From assembly GCA_050246995.1 (NCBI GenBank), contig JBFWVA010000009.1, positions 1-64,000 on the forward strand: a DNA stretch of 64,000 nt, in the 5' to 3' direction. Positions within the stretch are counted from its first letter, which is position 1. Every line of letters begins with the position of its first letter. Below, one piece after another: positions 16,639 through 25,232 of this stretch. A program made the translations under genes and the position numbers. The notes beneath the pieces are model-generated. The model saw only the letters and a program-made list of their open reading frames with translations. It was not told the DNA's origin and made no database searches. Source of the stretch: SHVO01 sp050246995 (GTDB lineage: Bacteria > Pseudomonadota > Alphaproteobacteria > Rhodospirillales > Rhodospirillaceae).

Positions 16639-17787
16639 TTACTCGCGCGTACGCGCTTCGGTCGCCGCGGCTTCAGCCGACTGCGTTCCGTGATTGACCA
16701 TGCCCGCGACCTGGGCGCCCGGGTGCTGCACGAACACATGCACGAACTTCACATCGAGCGCTGTGGAGATCGCGGTGTTCTGGCCGTTCGCATCCGGGAA
16801 CGCGTCGGCGTTCTTCATCAACGCGCGGTACAGGGTCGGACCGGCGGTGCCGCCGTAGGCCTGGTGACGCGAGTCACGGGTCTTGTGCGAGTGGTAGTAC
16901 CAGGTCCACACGTCGGCATAGCCGCCCATGTAGCCGTTGGCCTGCGTATCCGTCAGGTTCAATTGGAAACGCATGTCGCGATAGATGATGTCGGGGGCGC
17001 CGTCACGCGGTGCGTAAACAGAAGCCGCCGGCATGATCAGGTCCTTGGCTTCCGTGGTCAGGACGCCGTCCTTGATCTTGCCCTTGAAGGCGGTGATGTA
17101 GCGCTTGCCCCAACGCGTATCGAGGGTCTGCGAGCCGCCCGGCAGATACTCATTGCCGGTCGCGTCGGTGATCAGACGGTCCTTGCCGCGATAGGTCGTT
17201 ACCGTCACGTCGTCGTCGTTCTGCAGGCTGTCGACGTCCGTCAATTCGATGACGAAGATATTGTACGTGGCGCGGCGCCATTGCGGCGTCAGGGTCGAGG
17301 TCTGGCCGTCGCGATAGTTAAACGTGCAGCCCACCGTACGGTAGATCTGGTTGTCGATGCCCTTCTCGCCGGTGTCCGGATCGACATAGTCGTTCGGGCC
17401 GAACTTGCCGTCGAGGTTCATGCCGCGGCCGACCTTGCCCTGCACTTCGTAGTACGGGACGTTCAGTTCCTTGCTGGACGGGTTCCACAGCTCGCCTTCC
17501 CATGCGAGGCGTGTGCCTTCGACGGTGCGCTCGCCGTTATCGGGATAGAGCTTCTTGAACTGTTCCGGCGGACCGTCGTTCAACGCCGTCGGGCACTGCG
17601 TCTTCGCGTCCTTCGCCTGGTAGATCGAGCGGTTCTCGAACACCATCACGTAACCGATGGAACGGTTTTGGACGCCGAGGGCGCCTTCCTTCACGACCTG
17701 CTGCGCGCTGGCGGCGCCGGCGCTCAGCGCGACGCTCGCGGCAATCGCGAACGCAGAGACCTGAGTGGACAGAATGATGTGTTTCAT
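16639..17787 (-). CDS. Exported protein of unknown function, His-rich C-terminus
   Basis: The ATG at 17787 overlaps the upstream stop as ATGA, giving 382 residues. A signal peptide (FAIAASVALSAGAASA) leads to a mature protein with few cysteines (TQCPT, VGCTF) and no CxxCH. It is rich in aromatic and acidic residues (YNIFVIELTDVDSLQNDDD). The C-terminal third has clustered histidines: WYYHSHKTRDSRHQAYGG, then FVHVFVQHPG and MVNHG. Cupredoxin-like or metal-binding folds are possible, but no family is recognised. Its neighbours are the Yx(FWY)xxD protein upstream and the heme lipoprotein downstream, so it is probably a partner in the same exported complex. Confidence 0.75.
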   Translation of the reverse strand: MKHIILSTQVSAFAIAASVALSAGAASAQQVVKEGALGVQNRSIGYVMVFENRSIYQAKDAKTQCPTALNDGPPEQFKKLYPDNGERTVEGTRLAWEGELWNPSSKELNVPYYEVQGKVGRGMNLDGKFGPNDYVDPDTGEKGIDNQIYRTVGCTFNYRDGQTSTLTPQWRRATYNIFVIELTDVDSLQNDDDVTVTTYRGKDRLITDATGNEYLPGGSQTLDTRWGKRYITAFKGKIKDGVLTTEAKDLIMPAASVYAPRDGAPDIIYRDMRFQLNLTDTQANGYMGGYADVWTWYYHSHKTRDSRHQAYGGTAGPTLYRALMKNADAFPDANGQNTAISTALDVKFVHVFVQHPGAQVAGMVNHGTQSAEAAATEARTRE

Positions 17788-19178
17788 CGACGGCCGCTCC
17801 CTGAAGTGTCCATATACTGTTTGCGAAATTCCTCGCGGGTGAAGAAGGCGTGGAATCCGTTGATCCACCCGTTGTTCTCACCCCACGAGTCCCCATAGGT
17901 GTCGCCCGGGGTCGTGTCCTTGAAGAAGTAGTACACAGGCCGGTCGCGGTACGTCCAAACGCGCGTCGCGTTCGGTGCACCCTCTTCGACGTATTTGCCG
18001 GTGGCCGTGTTGATGGTCTTGATCTGCCAGATACGCGAGGTCGAACGCTCGCCGGCGCTCGCGGTCACGTACGGGAACTGTTTCACGCAGCGCTGCGCAT
18101 CCCCCCCGCCGCAGATCGCGAGACGGTATTTCTGATTGAGCGACGGGTGATCGCAAATCTGCTGATCAAGCGTATCGTCGATGCAGGTGTAGATGTACAC
18201 CGTGCGGCCGTCGGCGTTGGCAAGAACCTGACCGCCGGGCGCGTCCTGGACAGCAAAGCCCTTCGGAAACGGCGGCGCAGCCTGCGTGAACACGTTGTGC
18301 CAGCCCGGGATGTCAGAGCCGTGGAACGCCGCGCGCTGTTCTTCGCCGAGCAGTGAGTAGAGCGGCTTCTTACGGTAGGTCCACTGGAATACGCCGGGCG
18401 AACGCTCAATCACGCCCCAATCACCGTGCACTTTCGGCGCGGATACATGTGCCAGCATCGGCGCGAAGGTTTCCTGGCACGCCGCATCGCAGTTGGATTT
18501 GTTGGCGCCGTCGCGGTCCCACACATAAACCGAGAACCCCTTGATGTCCGTGAGCATGCGGCCCAGCGGCACGGTCACGACTTCAAACTGCGCGGGAACG
18601 TCGGCTTCAGGACCGATCGGCTTGCGCTTCGCGCCTGAATCGCCGCCTGCATGCATCTTGGCCGAACCCAACACGTCGCCGGGTTCGCGGTCGAGCGCGG
18701 ACATGTAGGCCGCAAGGCCGTCATAGGCCCACTGCTTCCCACCGTCCGGGCGGTCGACGATCGTCCATTTACCCGTCGGCTTCGCATTCGGGTCGGCCAT
18801 GAACGGTGGCCACAACGCGGTGCAGGCCGGACGCGTATCGACGTCCACTTCGACGAGATTGGGCGGATAGGGCTCATGGAAACCCGCGGTCACCCGCGTG
18901 ACTTTGTCGGTGCAGGTCGGCTTGCCTTCACGCTCGCCACGCACGCCTTGGTCGTTCTGGTCGTTTTCCGGCCACACATACAGCGTGCGGCCCGCGGCGG
19001 TCGCGAACACCGGGCCGTCCACTTCCGTACCGAGCACCTGAACACCGGCGGGCATCGGCTCTGCGATGAAGGCCTCAACCGGCGCTTTGCTTTTCTGGGT
19101 CTGCGCATACGCGCCAGCGCCCGCAAACATGACGACAGCGGCCGCAGCAAAATGCGTAGCGCAACGAAGATTCAGCAT
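17784..19178 (-). CDS. Exported COG4315-type repeat protein (Yx(FWY)xxD family)
   Basis: The ATG at 19178 is chosen because GAGGAGAG lies just before it; an ATG at 19190 overlaps that site. This gives 464 residues with a signal peptide (FAAAAVVMFAGAGAYAQ). At least three copies of the COG4315 unit are seen: GRTLYVWPEND, GFSVYVWDRDG and GRTVYIYTCIDD. Each is paired with a second half such as KKPLYSLLGEE or RPVYYFFKDTTPGD. Eight or more cysteines in pairs (e.g. SNCDAACQ) suggest disulfides. Single-unit members are small lipoproteins of unknown role; a three-unit version is less usual. It is the first gene of the four-gene operon. Confidence 0.82.
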   Translation of the reverse strand: MLNLRCATHFAAAAVVMFAGAGAYAQTQKSKAPVEAFIAEPMPAGVQVLGTEVDGPVFATAAGRTLYVWPENDQNDQGVRGEREGKPTCTDKVTRVTAGFHEPYPPNLVEVDVDTRPACTALWPPFMADPNAKPTGKWTIVDRPDGGKQWAYDGLAAYMSALDREPGDVLGSAKMHAGGDSGAKRKPIGPEADVPAQFEVVTVPLGRMLTDIKGFSVYVWDRDGANKSNCDAACQETFAPMLAHVSAPKVHGDWGVIERSPGVFQWTYRKKPLYSLLGEEQRAAFHGSDIPGWHNVFTQAAPPFPKGFAVQDAPGGQVLANADGRTVYIYTCIDDTLDQQICDHPSLNQKYRLAICGGGDAQRCVKQFPYVTASAGERSTSRIWQIKTINTATGKYVEEGAPNATRVWTYRDRPVYYFFKDTTPGDTYGDSWGENNGWINGFHAFFTREEFRKQYMDTSGSGRR

Positions 19179-19190
19179 GCCTCTCCTCAT

Positions 19191-19645
19191 TTAAACCGAA
19201 GCCCATTTCGGGCGAACGTCGCTCGAGCACAGGCGCATCTTTTCAGACGCACCCCTCCACGCTCCAAAGCGAAGTACTTTTTTACCACAGAGTGTGGAAG
19301 GCCGCGCGGCTTTTCGCGATTTCATCGCGAAAAATCTCCGTGAATTCAAAGGTCTCGCCAATCACTCGGCGGTCCTCCGCGCAATCCCGCGAAATGTGCC
19401 AAAAAATGTAACAGCCAGACCCTAATAGCCTGTGATCAATGAATGAATCGTCATTTAGACGCAGCGCACAAAGATCGGGCAATGCGGCTTCGACACCGAG
19501 CCGTCAAAAACCTGCTCGGCGGATTATTGCCGATAGTTGTATGCAAGCGTTACGCCCGCCACGGGATCGGCCTCCCCTTCCCATGCCTGGAACGGGCCGC
19601 GCGGTCTCTTTGACGAGATATGAAACAGCAGAGTCGCCGGTTCGC
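19191..19645. other. 455-bp non-coding region upstream of the exported operon
   Basis: No gene is supported. It should contain the promoter of the operon that starts at 19178. It holds a perfect inverted repeat TTTTCGCGAT-TTC-ATCGCGAAAA at 19311-19333, about 135 bp upstream of that start, which could be an operator or hairpin. The GCCGCGCGGC palindrome at 19301-19310 directly precedes it. Confidence 0.45.
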
Positions 19646-19897
19646 TTAGGCGGCGTTTTCCGGAGTCCGGAAATAAGGTTCAACCTTGCCCTTGAGGGTG
19701 ATCGTCATCGGATTACCGCGACGATCGAGGGTCTTACCGGCAGCGACCTTGATCCACCCTTCACTGACGCAATATTCCTCGACGTTATTTTTATCAACGC
19801 CGTTGAAGCGCACGCCCACGTCCTTCTTCAGGAGCTCTTCGTTGTAGTGCGGGCTCTGCGGATTGACAGACAGACGGTCGGGAAGGGTTTCGGTCAT
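19646..19897 (-). CDS. DUF3297 family protein
   Basis: An 83-residue cytosolic protein starting MTETLPDRLSVNPQSPHY. The core reads GVRFNGVDKNNVEEYCVSEGW and KTLDRRGNPMT, followed by LKGKVEPYF. This matches the small DUF3297 family common in proteobacteria, whose function is unknown. The internal ATG at 19897 is preferred to the one at 19909 because family members begin with this stretch. It stands alone, downstream of tRNA-Tyr on the same strand. Confidence 0.9.
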   Translation of the reverse strand: MTETLPDRLSVNPQSPHYNEELLKKDVGVRFNGVDKNNVEEYCVSEGWIKVAAGKTLDRRGNPMTITLKGKVEPYFRTPENAA

Positions 19898-20002
19898 CGA
19901 TGATCTCAATCAGTGGGCTTGCCGAGCCGAAGCTTGCGGAACCTAGGCCCGCTTTACCCCTGCGGGCTTCGGCGGGACATCCTTCGCCGCGTAAGCGAAG
20001 GA

Positions 20003-20088
20003 TGGTGGAGGGAGAAGGATTCGAACCTTCGTAGACATAAGTCGGCAGATTTACAGTCTGCTGCCATTGACCGCTCGGCCATCCCTCC
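20003..20088 (-). tRNA. tRNA-Tyr (GUA)
   Basis: Read on minus: acceptor GGAGGGA pairs with TCCCTCC followed by ACCA. The D arm is GCCGAGCGGTC, the anticodon loop CTGTAAA carries GTA, a long class II variable arm follows, and the T arm is GAAGG-TTCGAAT-CCTTC. The long variable arm and GTA anticodon identify Tyr. CCA is encoded. Confidence 0.95.
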
Positions 20089-20327
20089 GTGAACCTAAGC
20101 ATCTAGAATAACTGATGTTTTTGTCGTGACGACACAAACAGTCAATCATTCTGCGGTGAGAACTGGTCCGAACCCACCTACCGCTTCGTTCGCGGCGCGT
20201 TCTAAAGGCTTCGGCGGCGAACGCCAAATGTTTTTTTTCAACGGGTTATTCCCGGCGTGGAAGCATGGTCCTTCCTTGTAAACGTTGACGAACATCGTTA
20301 CGCCGGGCGCAAAAGGATCAGCCAAAA

Positions 20328-21191
20328 ATGTCAAAACACACCCGCTCTCCAAGACCCGGACAAAAGGGCGCGCCTCAGGGCCGCCGGTCCACCCCCATCG
20401 CAGAACGTCAACCGATCCGTTCTGAGGTCCCACGCGGCGAGCGGAAGGAAGCTCCCGCGCACAAATCTGGCGAAGTCTGGCTCTACGGCCATCATGCCGT
20501 CGCCGCCGCCGTGGCCAATCCGTCCCGCAAGATCCTCCGCCTCATGGGCACGGCCGAAGCGCTCGCGAAACTCACCGAGGAAGCAGGTCCACTCGGTCAG
20601 GCGCGTACCTGTTCGCGTCGCGAGATCGACGCCGTCGTCGGCGAGGACGCCGTGCATCAAGGCATAGCGATGCTGACGCGCGCGCTCGATCACAATCTCA
20701 ACGACGTACTGGAACTCTCGAGCGCCAATCCCAATGCCTGCATCATGGTGCTCGACCAAGTCACGGATCCGCACAACGTGGGCGCCATTCTGCGCTCGGC
20801 CGCCGCTTTCGGCGCGGTCGCGGTGATTGCACCCGACCGCCATGCGCCCGAGGAAAACGGGGTCATGGCAAAGGCGGCCTCCGGCGCGCTAGACAAGATC
20901 GCTTACGTGAAAACCACGAACCTCGTGCGCGCCCTCGAGGAGATCAAGGAGCATCAGTTCTGGGTCGTCGGCCTCGACGCTCACGCCAAGGATATGGTCG
21001 GCCAAGTCAAACTCGGCGGCCGCATAGCGCTCGTGCTGGGCGCCGAAGGCGAAGGCGTACGCCGCCTCGTGCTTGAAACCTGCGACCATGTCGCGAAGCT
21101 GCCCATGGCGGGCGATATGGAAAGTCTCAACGTCTCCAACGCCGCCGCGGTGGCGCTGTATGAAAAAGTGCGTCAGGACGCCAAGAAATAG
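20328..21191 (+). CDS. rlmB: 23S rRNA (guanosine-2'-O)-methyltransferase, RlmB/TrmH family
   Basis: A SPOUT-class methyltransferase expected to 2'-O-methylate G2251 of 23S rRNA. A basic N-terminal tail (about 45 residues, SRPGQKGAPQGRRS region) precedes the L30-like substrate-binding domain (EVWLYGHHAVAAAVANPSRK). The SPOUT domain has the three motifs: VLDQVTDPHNVGAILRSA, LVLGAEGEGVRRLV and MESLNVSNAAAVALYE (knot). The length of 287 suits RlmB with an extended tail. It is divergent from tRNA-Tyr and followed by tRNA-Thr. Confidence 0.92.
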   Translation: MSKHTRSPRPGQKGAPQGRRSTPIAERQPIRSEVPRGERKEAPAHKSGEVWLYGHHAVAAAVANPSRKILRLMGTAEALAKLTEEAGPLGQARTCSRREIDAVVGEDAVHQGIAMLTRALDHNLNDVLELSSANPNACIMVLDQVTDPHNVGAILRSAAAFGAVAVIAPDRHAPEENGVMAKAASGALDKIAYVKTTNLVRALEEIKEHQFWVVGLDAHAKDMVGQVKLGGRIALVLGAEGEGVRRLVLETCDHVAKLPMAGDMESLNVSNAAAVALYEKVRQDAKK

Positions 21192-21260
21192 GCTCCTTTT
21201 TACGGAGTTGCCCTTTTGAAGGGCCGGCCCTATTTTCCGGGCCTCTTTGCGAATGACGAC

Positions 21261-21335
21261 GCCGGATTAGCTCAGCGGTAGAGCAGCGGTTTTGTAAACC
21301 GAAGGTCGGGGGTTCAATCCCCTCATCCGGCACCA
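21261..21335 (+). tRNA. tRNA-Thr (UGU)
   Basis: Acceptor GCCGGAT pairs with ATCCGGC, then A and an encoded CCA. The D arm is GCTCAGCGGTAGAGC, the anticodon loop TTTGTAA carries TGT, and the T arm is GGGGG-TTCAATC-CCCTC. It lies 69 bp after rlmB. Confidence 0.95.
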
Positions 21336-21436
21336 TTCATCCCCGGAGGGACGGTTCGGCAAATGCCGCCCCTCGGGTTCGGGTCTAACGGCGCTTCGCA
21401 GAATTGGGCGCCCAAGGGCGCGAAGCAGGGCCAAGC

Positions 21437-22150
21437 TCACCTCTTCTCCATCACCGCGATCGCGCGTTCCCACAACGCCGCCACCGCTTGCGCGAGCACG
21501 CCGATCTCGACCGCCTCGCCGCGCTTCTCCGCGTCAACCTGCGCCACTGCGGCGACTTCGACAGCGCGCGCGGCGCTCCCAAACTCGTGCAGTTTAAAGA
21601 GCCCCGCCGCGCCAGCCAATTTATGCGTCCGCATGATCAAGCTCTGAGCAACCGTCCCCTGCCATTCGCGGCGGAGTACGCTCCACTCCTTGTCGATCTC
21701 AGCCATGGTCTGCGGCAGGCTTGCGCAAAAACTCGCGGCGACGGCGTCAAGACGCGCATCACGCGGTGCCCCTGCGTGCTCTCGTTCACCGAATTTCAGA
21801 ATCTCTTCCGCGATCATCAACGGATCGAAAGGTTTCGCCAGCACCCCCACCGCACCGGCGGCGCGCAACCGCGAGACAAGGTCGGCATCCTCGCGGGCGG
21901 TGAGGAAAATCACCGGCGGCATCGCCGCCAATGCGCTTTTCAGGGCATGGTAGATCGCGAGGCCGTCCGTCCCGGGGATGGTGAAATCGAGCACGATGAT
22001 ATCCGGCGTCGCGAGACGCGCACCCGCGAGCGCGTCTTCGCCTGACGCGAATCCCTGGACGTGCACGCCCGGCCTGACGCTGAGCGCCGCGGCCACCACC
22101 TCGCGGATGAATGCGTCATCATCGACCAGCATGACCGAGAGCGTGCTCAT
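21437..22150 (-). CDS. Response regulator with receiver and HPt domains
   Basis: A 237-residue protein. The receiver domain (about 5-120) has acidic DDD at 10-12, phospho-acceptor D55 in IIVLDFTIPG, and K106 in LAKPF. A helical HPt-like domain follows with candidate His176 in RTHKLAGAAGLF. REC-HPt fusions carry phosphate between a hybrid kinase and a final regulator without DNA-binding output. Divergent from it is an OmpR-type regulator and next comes a hybrid kinase, so the three plausibly form one phosphorelay. Confidence 0.85.
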   Translation of the reverse strand: MSTLSVMLVDDDAFIREVVAAALSVRPGVHVQGFASGEDALAGARLATPDIIVLDFTIPGTDGLAIYHALKSALAAMPPVIFLTAREDADLVSRLRAAGAVGVLAKPFDPLMIAEEILKFGEREHAGAPRDARLDAVAASFCASLPQTMAEIDKEWSVLRREWQGTVAQSLIMRTHKLAGAAGLFKLHEFGSAARAVEVAAVAQVDAEKRGEAVEIGVLAQAVAALWERAIAVMEKR

Positions 22151-22297
22151 CCGTAGTCTCCAGCGCCCGCCGCTATTATTTGAAGGCTCAAACGAGGGGT
22201 AGGAAATTTCATCCTGGGTTGTATACTCAACTCGTGGGGGAACGTTTCACTCCCCCGATCTGCGTCTCTTATCGCATTGAAAACGCGAGTTTTTTGG

Positions 22298-23068
22298 ATG
22301 GACAACTCCAAGGTTTCGCAGACCCCGCCCCGTATTCTTGTGGTCGAGGACGATCCCTTCGTCCGCGACGTCCTAGATATATACCTGCGCGGCGAAGGAT
22401 ATGAAGTCACCTTGGCGACAGACGGCATGGACATGCGTCGGGTCCTCGCCGCTACACCCATCCACCTCGTCATCATGGACTTGCGCCTTCCCGGAGAAGA
22501 CGGCTTCGCGCTGACGCGCTACCTGCGCGAACAGTACAAGACGCTCGGCATCATCATTCTATCCACGCGCCACGAGATCATGGACCGCGTCGTCGGTCTG
22601 GAATGCGGCGCCGACGATTATCTCACCAAGCCTTTCGAGGAACGCGAACTTCTCGCGCGCATCCGTAGCGTCTTGCGCCGCACCGGCGCTCTCGCGGCCG
22701 CGCCGCACGCTGCGCGTAGCGAAGTTCCGCACGGCAAGCTCAGCTATCAAGGCTGGGTTCTCGACCTGGACGCCGGCCTGTTCCGCTCCAAGAGCGGCGC
22801 GGAAGCGATGCTGACCGGCAACGAGTCCCGCCTGCTCGCCCACCTCATCCGCAACGCCGGCAAGGTCCAGACGCGCGAAGACCTGATGGACAAGGTGCTG
22901 TCGCGCGAATGGGATCCGATGGACCGCAGCATCGACGTGCTGGTCACGCGCCTTCGACATAAGATCGAGGTCGACCCGAAACGCCCGCTGATGATCAAGA
23001 CAGTGCGGGGATCGGGTTACATCCTTTCGCCGGACGATGCCGCAGCCGCGGCCGAGACCGCGGCTTAA
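22298..23068 (+). CDS. OmpR-family DNA-binding response regulator
   Basis: The ATG at 22298 (MDNSKVSQT) is preferred to an upstream TTG. The receiver domain has ED at 17-18, phospho-acceptor D61 in VIMDLRLPGEDG, T/S in ILSTRH and K in LTKPFEE. The winged-helix domain (about 140-245) has GNESRLLAHLIRN, then VQTREDLMDKVL and RSIDVLVTRLRHKIE with TVRGSGYIL. The order resembles ArcA/TorR-like regulators. It is likely the output of the phosphorelay encoded on both sides; no binding site is assigned. Confidence 0.88.
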   Translation: MDNSKVSQTPPRILVVEDDPFVRDVLDIYLRGEGYEVTLATDGMDMRRVLAATPIHLVIMDLRLPGEDGFALTRYLREQYKTLGIIILSTRHEIMDRVVGLECGADDYLTKPFEERELLARIRSVLRRTGALAAAPHAARSEVPHGKLSYQGWVLDLDAGLFRSKSGAEAMLTGNESRLLAHLIRNAGKVQTREDLMDKVLSREWDPMDRSIDVLVTRLRHKIEVDPKRPLMIKTVRGSGYILSPDDAAAAAETAA

Positions 23069-23077
23069 CCACATATC

Positions 23078-25114
23078 TTACGCAGACGTTTGAGTGACCC
23101 GCGCGGGGTCATTCGCCGCTCGGCGCCAATCCGCGGCTTCCCTCAACGACGCTTGCATCAACGCGCGAACGCGGGCCCGCTCGCTCGCGATGACCGCCGC
23201 ATCGCCACCGCGTAAAGCGACCTCAAGCGCCGCCGCCGCCGCCGACACACGTGCGGCGCCGGCAATGCCCGCGCTGCCCTTGATGCGATGCGTTGCCGCC
23301 AACGCGGCCTCCCAGGCCTTTGCATCCACACTCGTTTCGAGATCTCGCAGTACCTCGGTCATACCGCTCGACCATTGTTCAAGCACCGGCGCCAAGCGCT
23401 GTGGATCGCCGCCGTACACGACGGAAAGGCCGCGCAAGTCAAGCAACCGCTCGGGCGGTTGCGCCGCCGATATTGAGCTAACACCCGACCATGTTGGATA
23501 CGCCTGCGCAGGGCCAATCCAACGGTTCAGCTTGGCCTGAAGCGCGCTGATTTCGATCGGTTTGGCGAGATAGTCATCCATGCCCGCCGCGCGGCAGCGC
23601 TGCGCTTCACCGGGCACCGCATTTGCCGTCACGGCCACGATCGGCATATGCGCTTGGCCGTTCTCGTTGGTGCGGATGGCGCGGGTCAGCTCAAAGCCGT
23701 CCATTCCCGGCATGTGACAGTCGCACAGTAGAAGCGGATAACTCCGCTCGCCGAGCTTCTTCAAAGCCGCGTGGCCTGTCGATGCGATATCGCAGTCGTA
23801 CCCGAGGATGGCGAGTTGCTGGCGCAAGACTTCTTGGTTCACCTTATTGTCCTCGGCGATCAAGATAACCATGCCGTCGGCGCGCGCAGCTTGAACCGCC
23901 GCGTTCGGATCGATCAGGCGTTCCTGATGGCGCGCGACAACCTCCATGCCGTCGCCGCCGCGCGCGCCGCCGGTTTTCATGACGGCGGCGAAAAGATCGC
24001 CGCGCCGCATCGGGTTCGCACGTACCGGCCAGGCGGCCGAACGCACAGGCAAACTTCCCGTCGCCCCGCGGTGCAGCCAGATGATCGAGGACAAGTGGTC
24101 CGAACCCATGCGCTGCAACGCTGCCGATGTCGCTTCGACATCCTCAGATTCCGCGTCCGCGCCAAGCAGCAAGATGATGCGTTTCTTCACTGTCGGCACA
24201 TGGCGCGCCAAGGCGCCCAGCGTATCGACACGCACGATCGAAGCGCCCGCGCCTTCCAGATAACGCGCGGCAATGCCGAGCGCCGCATCGCCGCTGTCCA
24301 CCGTGACAACTTCCATGTCGTCGAGGCGGAGCCGCGTGACCTCCGCCGGCGCGATCCTGAACGTCACGTCGACGTCAAACCGCGTGCCCTCGCCGGGACG
24401 GCTGTCCACCGCGATCTGCCCGCCCATGGCGTCCACCAGCGTGCGGCAAATGGCCAGGCCCAGTCCAACCCCGCCCATACCGCTCAAGGACGCTTCGCGG
24501 CCCGCGAGCTGCCAGAACGGCTGGAATAGATAGCCTTGCAAATCAAGTGGTACGCCTTGACCGGTGTCGGTCACGCTGAACCGCAGCATCGCCGCATCAT
24601 TACGCCGGTCAATGAGTGACACCGTCAGCGCGACCGTTCCGGTGTCCGTGTATTTCAGGGCGTTCGCGCCTATGTTCAAAAGCACCTGGCGCAGGCGCAG
24701 CGCATCGCACAACACAAGCGGCAGCTCGCCTTCAGCCTCGCAAGTCAACACAAGCCGCTTGGTTGCCGCGATCGTCGCAAGAAGGTCGGCCGTGCCTTCC
24801 AGGATAGCGACCGGATCGGCGATGGATTCCTCGAGTTTGACTTGCGCGGATTCGAGTTTGGCAAAATCAAGCACGTCATCGATGATGCGCATGAGAGCGA
24901 CCGACGACTCTTCGGCTGTCGAAATGATCCGGCGCTGTTCGTCGGAAAGGCTGGTGCGGTTCAGCACTTCGAGCATGCCGACGACACCCATCAAAGGCGT
25001 GCGGATTTCATGGCTCATAACCGCCCAGATACGGGCGACATCGGCCGGCGCCACGGCGGCTGTCCCCGCTACTCCCGGGGCTGCGCCCGGGGCCGTTACT
25101 TTTTTCTCCGACAT
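23078..25114 (-). CDS. Soluble hybrid histidine kinase (HisKA-HATPase-REC-HPt), no sensor domain
   Basis: A 678-residue protein with no transmembrane segment and only about 25 residues before the H box. Phospho-acceptor H35 is in MSHEIRTPLMG. The ATPase domain has NIGANALKYTD (N box), VTDTGQGVP (G1) and GVGLGLAICR (G2). A degenerate receiver-like region (about 268-390) lacks the acidic pocket. An intact receiver follows with EDN at 421-423, D465 in LLLCDCHMPGMDG and K518. The C-terminal HPt has H609 in THRIKGSAG. The output half is ArcB/BarA-like, but without their sensory parts; input must come from a partner. It lies tail-to-tail with the OmpR-type gene, 9 bp apart. Confidence 0.9.
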   Translation of the reverse strand: MSEKKVTAPGAAPGVAGTAAVAPADVARIWAVMSHEIRTPLMGVVGMLEVLNRTSLSDEQRRIISTAEESSVALMRIIDDVLDFAKLESAQVKLEESIADPVAILEGTADLLATIAATKRLVLTCEAEGELPLVLCDALRLRQVLLNIGANALKYTDTGTVALTVSLIDRRNDAAMLRFSVTDTGQGVPLDLQGYLFQPFWQLAGREASLSGMGGVGLGLAICRTLVDAMGGQIAVDSRPGEGTRFDVDVTFRIAPAEVTRLRLDDMEVVTVDSGDAALGIAARYLEGAGASIVRVDTLGALARHVPTVKKRIILLLGADAESEDVEATSAALQRMGSDHLSSIIWLHRGATGSLPVRSAAWPVRANPMRRGDLFAAVMKTGGARGGDGMEVVARHQERLIDPNAAVQAARADGMVILIAEDNKVNQEVLRQQLAILGYDCDIASTGHAALKKLGERSYPLLLCDCHMPGMDGFELTRAIRTNENGQAHMPIVAVTANAVPGEAQRCRAAGMDDYLAKPIEISALQAKLNRWIGPAQAYPTWSGVSSISAAQPPERLLDLRGLSVVYGGDPQRLAPVLEQWSSGMTEVLRDLETSVDAKAWEAALAATHRIKGSAGIAGAARVSAAAAALEVALRGGDAAVIASERARVRALMQASLREAADWRRAANDPARVTQTSA

Positions 25115-25232
25115 ATTGTCCTGACAAACGCGCGTGAGAACCCAAGCATAGGCTTCGCGGCGTAGCCCGCCAAGGCTTGCAGGACTTTTGTGCGCTGCCT
25201 AAATTCAGAGCCGTCCGGAATAAGGATTTTGC

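Noticed and set aside
20089..20327. Possible small structured RNA between tRNA-Tyr and rlmB
   Set aside because: Some pairing can be drawn, but no 4.5S, 6S, tmRNA or RNase P consensus element is seen. It is more likely the rlmB leader.
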